Source of the DNA: Alphaproteobacteria bacterium
Lineage (GTDB): Bacteria; Pseudomonadota; Alphaproteobacteria; Micropepsales; Micropepsaceae
Assembly (NCBI GenBank): GCA_025361185.1
Contig: JANYAR010000157.1
Location: 1 to 46,888, forward strand
Direction: 5' to 3'
DNA length: 46,888 nt
Shown: piece by piece, positions 1-9,200 of the stretch
How positions within the stretch are numbered: the stretch's first letter is position 1
Layout of the letters: each line of letters begins with the position of its first letter
The notes under the pieces: generated by a model
What the model was told of the DNA's origin: nothing
The model's input: only the letters and a program-made list of their open reading frames with translations
Databases searched by the model: none
Translations under genes and position numbers: made by a program

Positions 1-220
1 CGCCCTTGACCTTGAACTCGACCTTGCCGTCGACGATCGCGAAGATCGTGTGGTCACGGCCGAGGCCGGCGCCGGTGCCCGGATGGAAACGGGTGCCGCG
101 CTGGCGAATGATGATGTTGCCGGCATTGACTGCCTGGCCACCGTAGATTTTGACGCCGAGATACTTTGGGTTGGAGTCGCGACCGTTGCGGGTGGAGCCG
201 CCTGCCTTCTTGTGTGCCAT
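1..220 (-). CDS. rpmA: 50S ribosomal protein L27 (partial, 3' end outside window)
   Basis: L27 is a large-subunit ribosomal protein whose flexible N-terminus reaches toward the peptidyl-transferase centre. The 73 codons visible begin [20 protein letters not shown], followed by the family core with GVKIYGGQ and the stretch around [14 protein letters not shown]. The C-terminal end lies to the left of the window. The mature-type N-terminus directly follows the start codon, so there is no Firmicutes-style cleavable extension. It starts three bases after the rplU stop, so the two are almost certainly co-transcribed and translationally linked, as is usual for this ribosomal pair. Confidence 0.97.
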   Translation of the reverse strand, partial: MAHKKAGGSTRNGRDSNPKYLGVKIYGGQAVNAGNIIIRQRGTRFHPGTGAGLGRDHTIFAIVDGKVEFKVKG

Positions 221-223
221 GAC

Positions 224-553
224 TTACTCCTGCTTGGCCGACGCGCCGGTAATGCCGACGATCTCGATTTCGGTGTAATGCTGACGATGCCCCGTCTCTT
301 TGCGGTGGTGCTTGCGGCGACGGAACTTGACGATGCGTATCTTGTCCGCACGGCCATGCGACTTGACCTTGACCGTGACCAGTGCGCCCGCGACCAGCGG
401 CGCGCCGACGGTGACACCCTCGCCTTCGCCGATCATCAGGACCTGATCCAGCTTGATCTCGGCGCCGACATCGGCAACGAGTTTTTCTACGCGCAGGGTT
501 TCTCCCTGCATTACGCGGTACTGACGACCGCCGGTAACAATGACAGCGTACAT
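224..553 (-). CDS. rplU: 50S ribosomal protein L21
   Basis: L21 binds 23S rRNA in the large ribosomal subunit. The 109-residue product begins [18 protein letters not shown] and carries the typical basic block [20 protein letters not shown] near residues 77-96, the L21 signature region. Its length is normal (about 100-110 residues). It is the first gene of the leftward rplU-rpmA operon; its promoter should lie in the 288-base gap shared with the divergent uvrA. The 14-residue tail after the conserved ITGI-like segment is variable in this family. Confidence 0.97.
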   Translation of the reverse strand: MYAVIVTGGRQYRVMQGETLRVEKLVADVGAEIKLDQVLMIGEGEGVTVGAPLVAGALVTVKVKSHGRADKIRIVKFRRRKHHRKETGHRQHYTEIEIVGITGASAKQE

Positions 554-650
554 GGCTATGCCTCTGTAGTTATTCTGAAAACAGCCTTCTTTTCCGGCAC
601 TTGGCCGATAAAGAACCGCGAATTCTAACCGCAGTCGTACGCCAAGGCAA

Positions 651-678
651 CTGCAAGGGCTTCACTGCAAGGGCTTCA
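651..678. repeat. 14-bp perfect tandem duplication
   Basis: The unit CTGCAAGGGCTTCA occurs twice head to tail with no mismatch, in the non-coding gap upstream of uvrA. Slippage or a recent duplication would explain it. Confidence 0.85.
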
Positions 679-704
679 CCGCCTTTGTGGCAGCGACGCA
701 GCCA

Positions 705-753
705 CGACCGGGATCCCGCAGGAGCGTATCCCGGTCGCGCTTGCAACGCTCCT
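705..753. repeat. Two overlapping inverted repeats (mutually exclusive hairpins)
   Basis: CGACCGGGAT (705-714) is complementary to ATCCCGGTCG (728-737). AGGAGCGT (720-727) is complementary to ACGCTCCT (746-753). Because one arm of each lies inside the other hairpin's loop, only one can form at a time. No T-run follows, so a simple intrinsic terminator is unlikely. Confidence 0.7.
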
Positions 754-841
754 ACACGCGCAGGGGACGCGACGCCATCCGGTCGCAAACGCTGAGACAC
801 GACGGTTGTTATAGTGATCGTTCCCCCCCATCTGTGGCGGC

Positions 842-3718
<2,877 letters not shown>

Positions 3719-3746
3719 CCAATCCGTTTCATCGGCGCAGCGTAGA

Positions 3747-4613
3747 TCACACCGCGATGTCGAGGACGGGCTCATCCCTGAGCGCCCGCCAGACCGAAAT
3801 GCTGGCGCCGGCAAACAAGCCGACCACCAAAGGCGAGAAGAAAAAGCTTAGTCCACAGGTCAAGGGAAGCGTTTCGCGCATATGCTTGACGGCGGCGATG
3901 GCCTGAAGCTCCGCCGTGGCGCCGACGCTGGCCATTCCCCGCTCTCCTATCCCTACATCTATGAGAACAAAAACGGCAAGCAGCGGCAGGAAAAGCCCAA
4001 GCAGAACACCGACCAGGGGCCAGAAATTTCCGGCCGACAGGGCCCAGGCACGGCGCAACGCCGGCCCGGTCTCATGGACCGCGATCGCCGGCAACAGCAG
4101 CAGAAATCGCGCGCTCAGGACAAAGCTTGCGCAAATCATCGCCAGCGCCATGACATTGCCCAAAGTGCCCATGTTCGACTTTGCACCGGGCACCAGGGCG
4201 AGAATGGCATCAACGGCCAGAAGGACCGACATGCCGGCCAGCATCATCAGCCCGAAGAAAGCGAAGAACGCACGGAATAAGCGCCATTCCAGCGCGCCGA
4301 AGGCAAAATGGACGAAGCTCGGCGCCGCGCGCGTGCCCGATGCCAGTTGCACCACACCGACAAGCATCACGGCATAAAGCAGCAACGCCGCCACCAGATA
4401 AGCCACCATCATCAGCAGGATGGGGCCCATCCGGGCCGCGTTTCCGCTAGCCATGAAGTCGCCAAACTCATTGTAGAAGCGATAAAAGGTGAAGAACCGG
4501 GCGACGGTGATCATCACCATCGACACCCAGATCAGCCCGATCACACTTCCCAATTGTGTAAGGGTGAAAATATAGGCGTCGCGAATGGTCGCGACGACGG
4601 ATATGCGCCGCAT
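3747..4613 (-). CDS. Uncharacterised multi-pass membrane protein
   Basis: I do not recognise the family with certainty. The 288-residue protein has roughly six hydrophobic segments, for example LGSVIGLIWVSMVMITVARF, ILLMMVAYLVAALLLYAVML, and AFFAFFGLMMLAGMSVLLAV, with short hydrophilic loops. There is no signal peptide or catalytic motif that I can identify. The layout resembles uncharacterised bacterial integral membrane proteins of the YciC/DUF type, but this is only an impression. It lies 15 bases downstream of the 83-residue membrane protein gene and is probably co-transcribed with it. No strong ribosome-binding site precedes the ATG, so the start is less certain. Confidence 0.75.
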   Translation of the reverse strand: MRRISVVATIRDAYIFTLTQLGSVIGLIWVSMVMITVARFFTFYRFYNEFGDFMASGNAARMGPILLMMVAYLVAALLLYAVMLVGVVQLASGTRAAPSFVHFAFGALEWRLFRAFFAFFGLMMLAGMSVLLAVDAILALVPGAKSNMGTLGNVMALAMICASFVLSARFLLLLPAIAVHETGPALRRAWALSAGNFWPLVGVLLGLFLPLLAVFVLIDVGIGERGMASVGATAELQAIAAVKHMRETLPLTCGLSFFFSPLVVGLFAGASISVWRALRDEPVLDIAV

Positions 4614-4628
4614 CAGTGAAGGCCGCTC

Positions 4629-4880
4629 TTAGAACTCATCAAAGGGGCGCAGATCGTCGAATACCGGCGCCTTGGGCGCGGTGACATCCTGCCATAGGCG
4701 AACAGCCCATGTCGTGACAGCCGCCGCGAGCGGCAGCTTGGCAAGGCTCGCCAGGGGCTCGGTCACAAGGGCAAGGCGGCGGCGCGGCACAAAAACAGCG
4801 ATACTCACTGCCGCGGCGGCCAGCAACCCGGCACCCAGCGCCAGTCTTGTATAGTTTATGCCCTTGTTGTCTTCGGCCAT
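4629..4880 (-). CDS. Small membrane protein, function unknown (83 aa)
   Basis: The product begins MAEDNKGINYTRLALGAGLL and has one clear membrane segment (about residues 12-30) followed by RRRLAL, which suits the positive-inside rule. A second, weaker hydrophobic stretch follows around LAKLPLAAAVTTWAV. The acidic C-terminus ends DDLRPFDEF. A promoter-like pair lies just upstream (4906-4934), and the frame is intact. A longer overlapping frame (4639-5010) has no credible composition. It is probably the first gene of a two-gene unit with the 288-residue membrane protein. Confidence 0.65.
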   Translation of the reverse strand: MAEDNKGINYTRLALGAGLLAAAAVSIAVFVPRRRLALVTEPLASLAKLPLAAAVTTWAVRLWQDVTAPKAPVFDDLRPFDEF

Positions 4881-4905
4881 CGCACGTCGTCCCTTTATCG
4901 CATCC

Positions 4906-4934
4906 TATATAGGTGGTGGCTGTAGCGCCGTCAC
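4906..4934 (-). promoter_or_regulatory. Candidate sigma70-type promoter for the 83-aa membrane protein
   Basis: On the minus strand, GTGACG (-35, 4934-4929) is separated by 17 bases from TATATA (-10, 4911-4906), which sits in the palindrome CCTATATAGG. The predicted leader is short (about 20 bases). Confidence 0.4.
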
Positions 4935-5087
4935 CCATATCCGTATTTCGTCCCGAAGCTTTTATCTTGGCGTTGCTTTCGGGGACGCGAGAAGTCCTAA
5001 GCCGCACCATCGCACAGCCGCCACCACAAAAGCGTTAAAGCGGCACAAAATTAAGGCAGTCCCGGGGGAAGCCGGCCCAAAATGGCA

Positions 5088-5120
5088 AAAAAGCCCGCCA
5101 TCCGAGATGGCGGGCTTTTT
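5088..5120 (-). terminator. Intrinsic terminator downstream of the 88-aa exported protein gene
   Basis: A perfect 14-base inverted repeat (5088-5101 and 5107-5120) with a five-base loop has a GCCCGCCAT core and is flanked by A-runs on the left and T-runs on the right. It can therefore work on both strands. It lies 25 bases past the stop of the leftward 88-residue gene. Confidence 0.88.
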
Positions 5121-5144
5121 CATGCAATTCAAAAACTGGCGCTG

Positions 5145-5411
5145 TTACGGCAGCGCAGAGGTGGTCGTCGCCGGCGCAAATGTGGTCACCGCATTAGCGC
5201 GATCACCGCTCTGGTTCGAAACCACAATGGCGATGCCGGCAAGGACGGCCGCCGCACCGCCTGCGATCAGCAGGGTGCCGGTGCCAATTTCCGCCGCAGG
5301 CTTCACACCAGCGGGCTTACCGGGCGCCAACGCACCGTCAGCAGCCAAAGCCGATGTAGTAACCATCGTCGCCACCGTGACTGCGGCAACAACATTTTTA
5401 TAACCAAACAT
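5145..5411 (-). CDS. Small exported or membrane protein, function unknown (88 aa)
   Basis: The product starts [20 protein letters not shown] and has a likely signal peptide ending at ALA-A near residue 23. A low-complexity segment follows, then one hydrophobic helix ([21 protein letters not shown]), and a Thr/Ala/Pro-rich tail. This gives either a secreted small protein anchored by its second helix or a two-helix inner membrane protein. A G-rich ribosome-binding site precedes the ATG and a strong terminator follows the gene, so it looks like a real monocistronic gene. I recognise no family. Confidence 0.7.
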   Translation of the reverse strand: MFGYKNVVAAVTVATMVTTSALAADGALAPGKPAGVKPAAEIGTGTLLIAGGAAAVLAGIAIVVSNQSGDRANAVTTFAPATTTSALP

Positions 5412-5723
5412 AGGCTTCCCCCGTTATCTAATGGGGGGATACTTGTCCGAAGCCGCCAGTCAAGTCAACCGGCCTTTCCCAATTCCTTTTTGACTGTTGC
5501 CAAAAGGCTTTACCGCATTGCCATGTGCGAATTTGAGCCACATTTTCCGCGTGTTGAAATGCCCTTCCCGATCGTCTGCGGGCCAATCGCGGGCCCTGAA
5601 AATGCCGAAAAATGCGGATTTTTCGGGGGGTTGCTTGCTGCATCTGCGAAAGGACAAAAGATGGGCGCCATGGAAGGCTGCGCGCGCTTGCAGTCCGCTC
5701 CCGACCTGTTAAAGGCCCCGGCC
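5412..5723. other. Divergent 312-base region upstream of trmFO
   Basis: The region separates the leftward 88-residue gene from rightward trmFO. It holds the candidate leftward promoter (5436-5468) and a perfect AT-rich hairpin at 5605-5626: CCGAAAAAT, loop GCGG, ATTTTTCGG. It also holds an upstream in-frame ATG at 5661 preceded by AAAGGA, a possible alternative trmFO start. The trmFO reading frame stays open through this whole region, but its translation shows no conserved sequence before residue 1 of the annotated protein. Confidence 0.55.
5436..5468 (-). promoter_or_regulatory. Weak candidate promoter for the 88-aa gene
   Basis: On the minus strand two overlapping TTGACT hexamers (5468-5463 and 5463-5458) lie upstream of TATCCC (5441-5436), 16 bases from the nearer hexamer. 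The -10 is poor. A GGGGGA ribosome-binding site lies downstream. Confidence 0.3.
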
Positions 5724-7076
5724 ATGGCGGCTGACCTGCATATCATCGGCGGCGGACTGGCCGGGTCGGAGGCAGCCTGGCAAGCGGCTGAATCCGGCGT
5801 GGACGTGATTCTCCATGAGATGCGCCCCGTGCGCGGCACCGAGGCCCACCAGAGTGATTCGCTGGCGGAACTGGTTTGCTCCAATTCCTTCCGCTCCGAC
5901 GACGCCATGAACAATGCCGTCGGCTTGCTGCACGAGGAAATGCGCCGCGCCGGCTCGCTGATCATGGGCGCCGCCGACGCCCACAAGCTTCCCGCCGGCG
6001 GAGCGCTGGCGGTGGACCGGCACGCTTTTTCGCACCACGTGACCGGGCGGCTTGAAAGTCATCCGCGCGTAACGATCTCGCGCGAGGAAATCATCGCTCT
6101 TCCCCCACCCGACTGGGCAAGCGTGATTGTCGCGACCGGTCCGCTGACCTCGCAAAGCCTGGGCGCCTCGATCGCAGATGCCACCGGTCTGGACCAGCTC
6201 GCCTTTTTCGACGCCATCGCCCCCATCGTGCACCGCGAGTCCATCGATTTCGACATCGCCTGGTTCCAGTCGCGCTACGACAAGCAGGGGCCCGGCGGTG
6301 GGGTCGCCGACTATATCAATCTGCCGATGGATGAGACGCAGTATAAAGACTTCGTCGCCGCGCTGCTGGCGGGCGAGAAGACCGACTTCAAGGAATGGGA
6401 AAAATCCACGCCCTATTTTGAAGCCTGCCTTCCCATCGAGGTGATGGCGGAACGCGGGGAACAAACCCTGGCCTTTGGCCCGATGAAGCCGGTCGGCCTG
6501 CAGGATCCGCGCAGCACCAGGCGCCCGCATGCCGTGGTGCAGTTGCGCCAGGACAATGCCCTGGGGTCCCTGTGGAACATGGTCGGCTTTCAGACCAAAC
6601 TGAAGCACGCCGAACAGGTGCGCATCTTTCGCACCATACCGGGGCTGGAGAATGCACAATTCGCCCGGCTGGGCGGGCTGCACCGCAATACCTTCATCAA
6701 TTCGCCGCGCCTGCTCGACGCCCAGTTGCGCTTGAAGTCCCGCCCGCATCTGCGTTTTGCCGGCCAAGTGACGGGCGTGGAGGGTTATGTCGAAAGCGCG
6801 GCCATCGGGCTGCTTGCCGGCCGCTTTGCGGCGGCCGAGCTTTTGGGAACAGCGGTGCAACCGCCGCCGCCGACCACCGCCCTTGGCGCGCTTCTGTCCC
6901 ACATCACCGGCGGCGCGGACGCCCGCACCTTCCAGCCCATGAATGTCAATTTCGGGCTGTTCCCGGACTTTCCCAAAGATGCCAAAATCCGCGGCAAGGA
7001 CCGCAAACAGGCCATGAGCGCCCGCGCACTGCAGGATCTGGGTGCCTGGCTGGGCGAAAAAGCGGCTGCCGAATAG
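5724..7076 (+). CDS. trmFO: Methylenetetrahydrofolate-tRNA-(uracil-5-)-methyltransferase, FAD-dependent
   Basis: TrmFO makes 5-methyluridine at position 54 of tRNA, using methylenetetrahydrofolate and FAD. The 450-residue product has an N-terminal dinucleotide-binding loop ([14 protein letters not shown], from residue 6), the conserved LVCSNSFRS segment with C52, and the second conserved cysteine in [15 protein letters not shown] (C235). Length is normal for the family. I chose the ATG at 5724 because it places the GGGLAGSE motif at the usual distance. An in-frame ATG at 5661 has a better ribosome-binding site (AAAGGA, six-base spacing) and would add 21 residues. Confidence 0.95.
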   Translation: MAADLHIIGGGLAGSEAAWQAAESGVDVILHEMRPVRGTEAHQSDSLAELVCSNSFRSDDAMNNAVGLLHEEMRRAGSLIMGAADAHKLPAGGALAVDRHAFSHHVTGRLESHPRVTISREEIIALPPPDWASVIVATGPLTSQSLGASIADATGLDQLAFFDAIAPIVHRESIDFDIAWFQSRYDKQGPGGGVADYINLPMDETQYKDFVAALLAGEKTDFKEWEKSTPYFEACLPIEVMAERGEQTLAFGPMKPVGLQDPRSTRRPHAVVQLRQDNALGSLWNMVGFQTKLKHAEQVRIFRTIPGLENAQFARLGGLHRNTFINSPRLLDAQLRLKSRPHLRFAGQVTGVEGYVESAAIGLLAGRFAAAELLGTAVQPPPPTTALGALLSHITGGADARTFQPMNVNFGLFPDFPKDAKIRGKDRKQAMSARALQDLGAWLGEKAAAE

Positions 7077-7130
7077 CGGAAACCGTGTACAGTTTCGTGC
7101 GTTGTCAAACAGCAACAAGCGGATTGATCC

Positions 7131-7496
7131 ATGGATATCCCTCTCGAACTTTCCTTTCACAATGTCGAACCGTCGGATGCTCTGAAAGACGCGGTGCGTG
7201 GCCATGTGAACAAGCTGGAGCAGTTTCATGACCACATTATCGGCTGCCGGGTGGTGATCGAGATGCCGCACAAGAGCCAGAAGGCCAGCGGCAATCCGCC
7301 GGACGTGCATATCGTGGTACGGGTGCCGGGCAAGGAAATCGTGGTCAGCCGCGAACTGTCGCACAACGGCCACAAGAAGGCCGCCACCGACGCCTATGCC
7401 GTTCTCGATGACGCCTTTTCCGTCGCGCAGAAGCAGCTGAAGGATTATCGCCGCATCAGCCATGGCGACGTGAAGCATAAGAGCAGCCGCGGCTAG
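7131..7496 (+). CDS. Ribosome hibernation promoting factor family protein (short HPF/RaiA domain)
   Basis: HPF/RaiA proteins bind the 30S subunit at the mRNA and tRNA channels and shut down or dimerise ribosomes in stress. The 121-residue protein begins MDIPLELSFHNVEPSDALKD and covers a single HPF/RaiA domain, including the basic HKKAATDAYAVLDDAF helix. It lacks the C-terminal dimerisation domain of long HPF and has a charged tail (KHKSSRG). It sits 54 bases downstream of trmFO, so co-transcription is possible. The stretch HKSQKASGNPPDVHIVVRV differs from E. coli HPF, so it may be a paralogue rather than the main hibernation factor. Confidence 0.85.
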   Translation: MDIPLELSFHNVEPSDALKDAVRGHVNKLEQFHDHIIGCRVVIEMPHKSQKASGNPPDVHIVVRVPGKEIVVSRELSHNGHKKAATDAYAVLDDAFSVAQKQLKDYRRISHGDVKHKSSRG

Positions 7497-7511
7497 CACC
7501 GCGACAAAAAT

Positions 7512-7573
7512 ATCGCCGGCAAATTATAGCCGCCTTTTCATGGCCGCGCTTAATAACGCCATTTGCCGGCGAT
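7512..7573. repeat. Perfect 13-bp inverted repeat straddling the end of the phytoene-synthase-like gene
   Basis: ATCGCCGGCAAAT (7512-7524) is exactly complementary to ATTTGCCGGCGAT (7561-7573), with 36 bases between the arms. The right arm lies inside the last codons of the leftward gene and the left arm overlaps and follows its TAA stop. It sits where two genes converge. A terminator or RNA-stability role is possible, but there is no clean T-run. Confidence 0.75.
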
Positions 7574-8345
7574 GAATGGGCACATCCCGGCCCAAGCTGA
7601 GCTTGCGCAGATAAACCGGCACCAACGCGGCCGGCAGTATGGCCGCCAGTGCCGGCCCTGGCCTGGGCGCCTGCCGCGCGCACAGAAAATGATCCCGCGC
7701 CTTCAGCGCCACCTGCCGGACCGCCGCCGTCCGGCGCGGTTCGCCCTGTTCCAGGTGAAAAAAATCCTCCGGCGTGACATGCAGCGCCGACAGAAGATCG
7801 AGCGGCAGATAAAGCTTGTGCCGGCCATTGTGGAACGGCAGCGCCCGGAGCAGGCCGGTCAGGCCATAGGCGAGAGCGGCTTGCCGCAGTGTTTGGTCCA
7901 ACCTTGGCGTTGGATCGCCGATCAAAATCCGCGCGGCCAGCCGCATCACCGCGCCGCTGGTGGAATCCACATAGGCTTCCAGAGCCGCAAAATCGGCATG
8001 ACGATCTGCGGAGGAATCAAAAGCGCGCGCGGCGATCAGGGCTTCAAAGTCCGCCAGGCCGACCGGGCATTGCGCGAACAATTCCGTCAGGCCCCGCGCC
8101 ACGTCATGGTTGCGCGCCATCCCTTTTGAGGCCGCCTCACAGGTCTCGCGCCACCATTCCAGCCGGATCGCCCCCAGCATGGGCTCGCGCACCGTCTCGG
8201 CGATCCGGCCCACTTCGGCATGAAAGGCATAGAGCGCGAAAAGGAAGGGACGCCGTGGCGCCGGCGCAAACAGGGCCGAAAAATAGCGGTCCGGATCGGC
8301 GGCACGCACCGAAGCAGCTAGGCGATTGGCAAGAGCGGCGTCCAT
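7524..8345 (-). CDS. Squalene/phytoene synthase family protein, NDUFAF6-like
   Basis: The 273-residue protein has the all-helical squalene/phytoene synthase fold, seen in FALYAFHAEVGRIAETV, IRLEWWRETCEAA, and LTGLLRALPFHNGRHKLYLP. In true synthases the first helix carries DxxxD and the second DxxxD lies before the RxYLP motif. Here both acidic motifs are absent (HAEVGRIAE and TGLLRALPFH). That pattern fits the mitochondrial complex I assembly factor NDUFAF6 and its bacterial relatives better than an active prenyl synthase; this is inference. Position between trmFO and the sec genes is common in alphaproteobacteria. The ATG lies four bases behind the upstream gene's terminator, without a clear Shine-Dalgarno site. 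Confidence 0.85.
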   Translation of the reverse strand: MDAALANRLAASVRAADPDRYFSALFAPAPRRPFLFALYAFHAEVGRIAETVREPMLGAIRLEWWRETCEAASKGMARNHDVARGLTELFAQCPVGLADFEALIAARAFDSSADRHADFAALEAYVDSTSGAVMRLAARILIGDPTPRLDQTLRQAALAYGLTGLLRALPFHNGRHKLYLPLDLLSALHVTPEDFFHLEQGEPRRTAAVRQVALKARDHFLCARQAPRPGPALAAILPAALVPVYLRKLSLGRDVPIHRRQMALLSAAMKRRL

Positions 8346-8348
8346 CTT

Positions 8349-8381
8349 AAAAAGAAACCGCCGATTTGCATCGGCGGTTTC
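8349..8381 (-). terminator. Intrinsic terminator of the PuuD-like gene
   Basis: On the minus strand an 11-base stem, GAAACCGCCGA/TCGGCGGTTTC (arms 8381-8371 and 8364-8354) with a six-base loop, runs into TTTTT. It lies 22 bases past the PuuD-like stop and ends directly before the next gene's ATG at 8345. Confidence 0.85.
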
Positions 8382-8402
8382 CTGTTCTCAGAGGTACAAA
8401 TC

Positions 8403-9029
8403 TCAGTAGAGATGCCCCGCCGCGACCATGCTGAACAGCATGGGCAGCGACAGCAGCGTGTTGATGCGCGAGAAGATCATCGCGGTCTTGCCGGCGGCGG
8501 CCTTGTCGGGTGCGGCAAGATCGGAAAATTTGCCACCGATGTTCAGCGCCTTTTGCTGGTTGGGCCAGATCACGAACCAGACATTGAACCACATGATGGT
8601 GCCCAGCCACATGCCGATGCCGATGGCGAGGTATTTGGGAACCATCGGCCAGCCGGCCGCGCCTTCACTGAAGTCCAGCGTATAGGCTTGCAGCAGATAG
8701 TGATTGCGCAACGCCAGCACGATGCCGAAAAAGATCGTACCCATGGCGCCCCAGCGGAACCAGAACAGGGCTTCCGGCGCGATATAGCCGGTGACGCCCC
8801 CCTTCAGCTCGGCGGGCACCTTGGGCATGGTGGGGATCTGCACGAAATTGAAATACCACAGCAGGCCAATCCACATCACACCGCAGGTGATGTGAAGGAA
8901 GCGCAGGCAGAACAGTTCGAAGGCCGCGCCGTCATACCCCTGGGTGGTGCAATAGACACCGACCAGCAGGATCGCCAGCACAAAGCTTGCGATCACCACA
9001 TTGCGAAGATTGCCCAAAAAGGCCGCCAT
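8403..9029 (-). CDS. Urate oxidase N-terminal-like (PuuD-like) integral membrane protein
   Basis: The 208-residue membrane protein resembles the N-terminal membrane domain of the PuuD urate oxidase family (Urate_ox_N). The pattern RFLHITCGVMWIGLLWYFNF, later GAMGTIFFGIVLALRNHYLL, and PKYLAIGIGMWLGTIMWFNV support this. About five transmembrane helices are visible, with conserved histidines in the second. It lacks the C-terminal cytochrome c domain (no CxxCH), so urate oxidation itself is doubtful; a haem- or quinone-linked membrane role is possible. A good GGGGAG site precedes the ATG and a terminator follows. It sits where secF would be expected after secD. Confidence 0.78.
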   Translation of the reverse strand: MAAFLGNLRNVVIASFVLAILLVGVYCTTQGYDGAAFELFCLRFLHITCGVMWIGLLWYFNFVQIPTMPKVPAELKGGVTGYIAPEALFWFRWGAMGTIFFGIVLALRNHYLLQAYTLDFSEGAAGWPMVPKYLAIGIGMWLGTIMWFNVWFVIWPNQQKALNIGGKFSDLAAPDKAAAGKTAMIFSRINTLLSLPMLFSMVAAGHLY

Positions 9030-9104
9030 ATTCGTCTCCCCTCAGATTCGAGGCGGGGACTTTAGCGCAAGGACCAATGCTTGTCGCGCCTGCCGGACGC
9101 AGAT

Positions 9105-9171
9105 CCTCCCCGCGCGCGCGTCAGCGCGCTTGCGTGGGGAGGTGGTCGGTCCATAGCGACAGCGTATGGAC
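9105..9171. repeat. REP-like palindromic intergenic element downstream of secD
   Basis: Two hairpins sit side by side. CCTCCCC (9105-9111) pairs with GGGGAGG (9136-9142), with a GCGCGC-rich interior that can extend the stem. GTCCATA (9149-9155) pairs with TATGGAC (9165-9171). The form resembles dispersed extragenic palindromes that I recall from alphaproteobacterial genomes. Only one copy is visible here. Confidence 0.6.
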
Positions 9172-9200
9172 GGCCCTCGGGCCAGCTACGACCGGAGGGG

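Larger units (their letters stand above)
554..841. other. Divergent intergenic region between rplU and uvrA
   Basis: This gap must hold the divergent promoters of rplU and uvrA, but I see no confident -35/-10 pair. It contains a perfect 14-base tandem duplication (651-678). It also contains two overlapping inverted repeats: ten-base arms at 705-714 and 728-737, and eight-base arms at 720-727 and 746-753. The right arm of the first hairpin lies in the loop of the second, so the two cannot form together. No SOS-type operator (GTTC-N7-GTTC or CTG-N10-CAG) was evident by eye upstream of uvrA. Confidence 0.6.

Noticed and set aside
5709-7499. Long leftward open frame over trmFO and the HPF gene
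   Set aside because: It covers two real genes on the other strand and has shadow composition.
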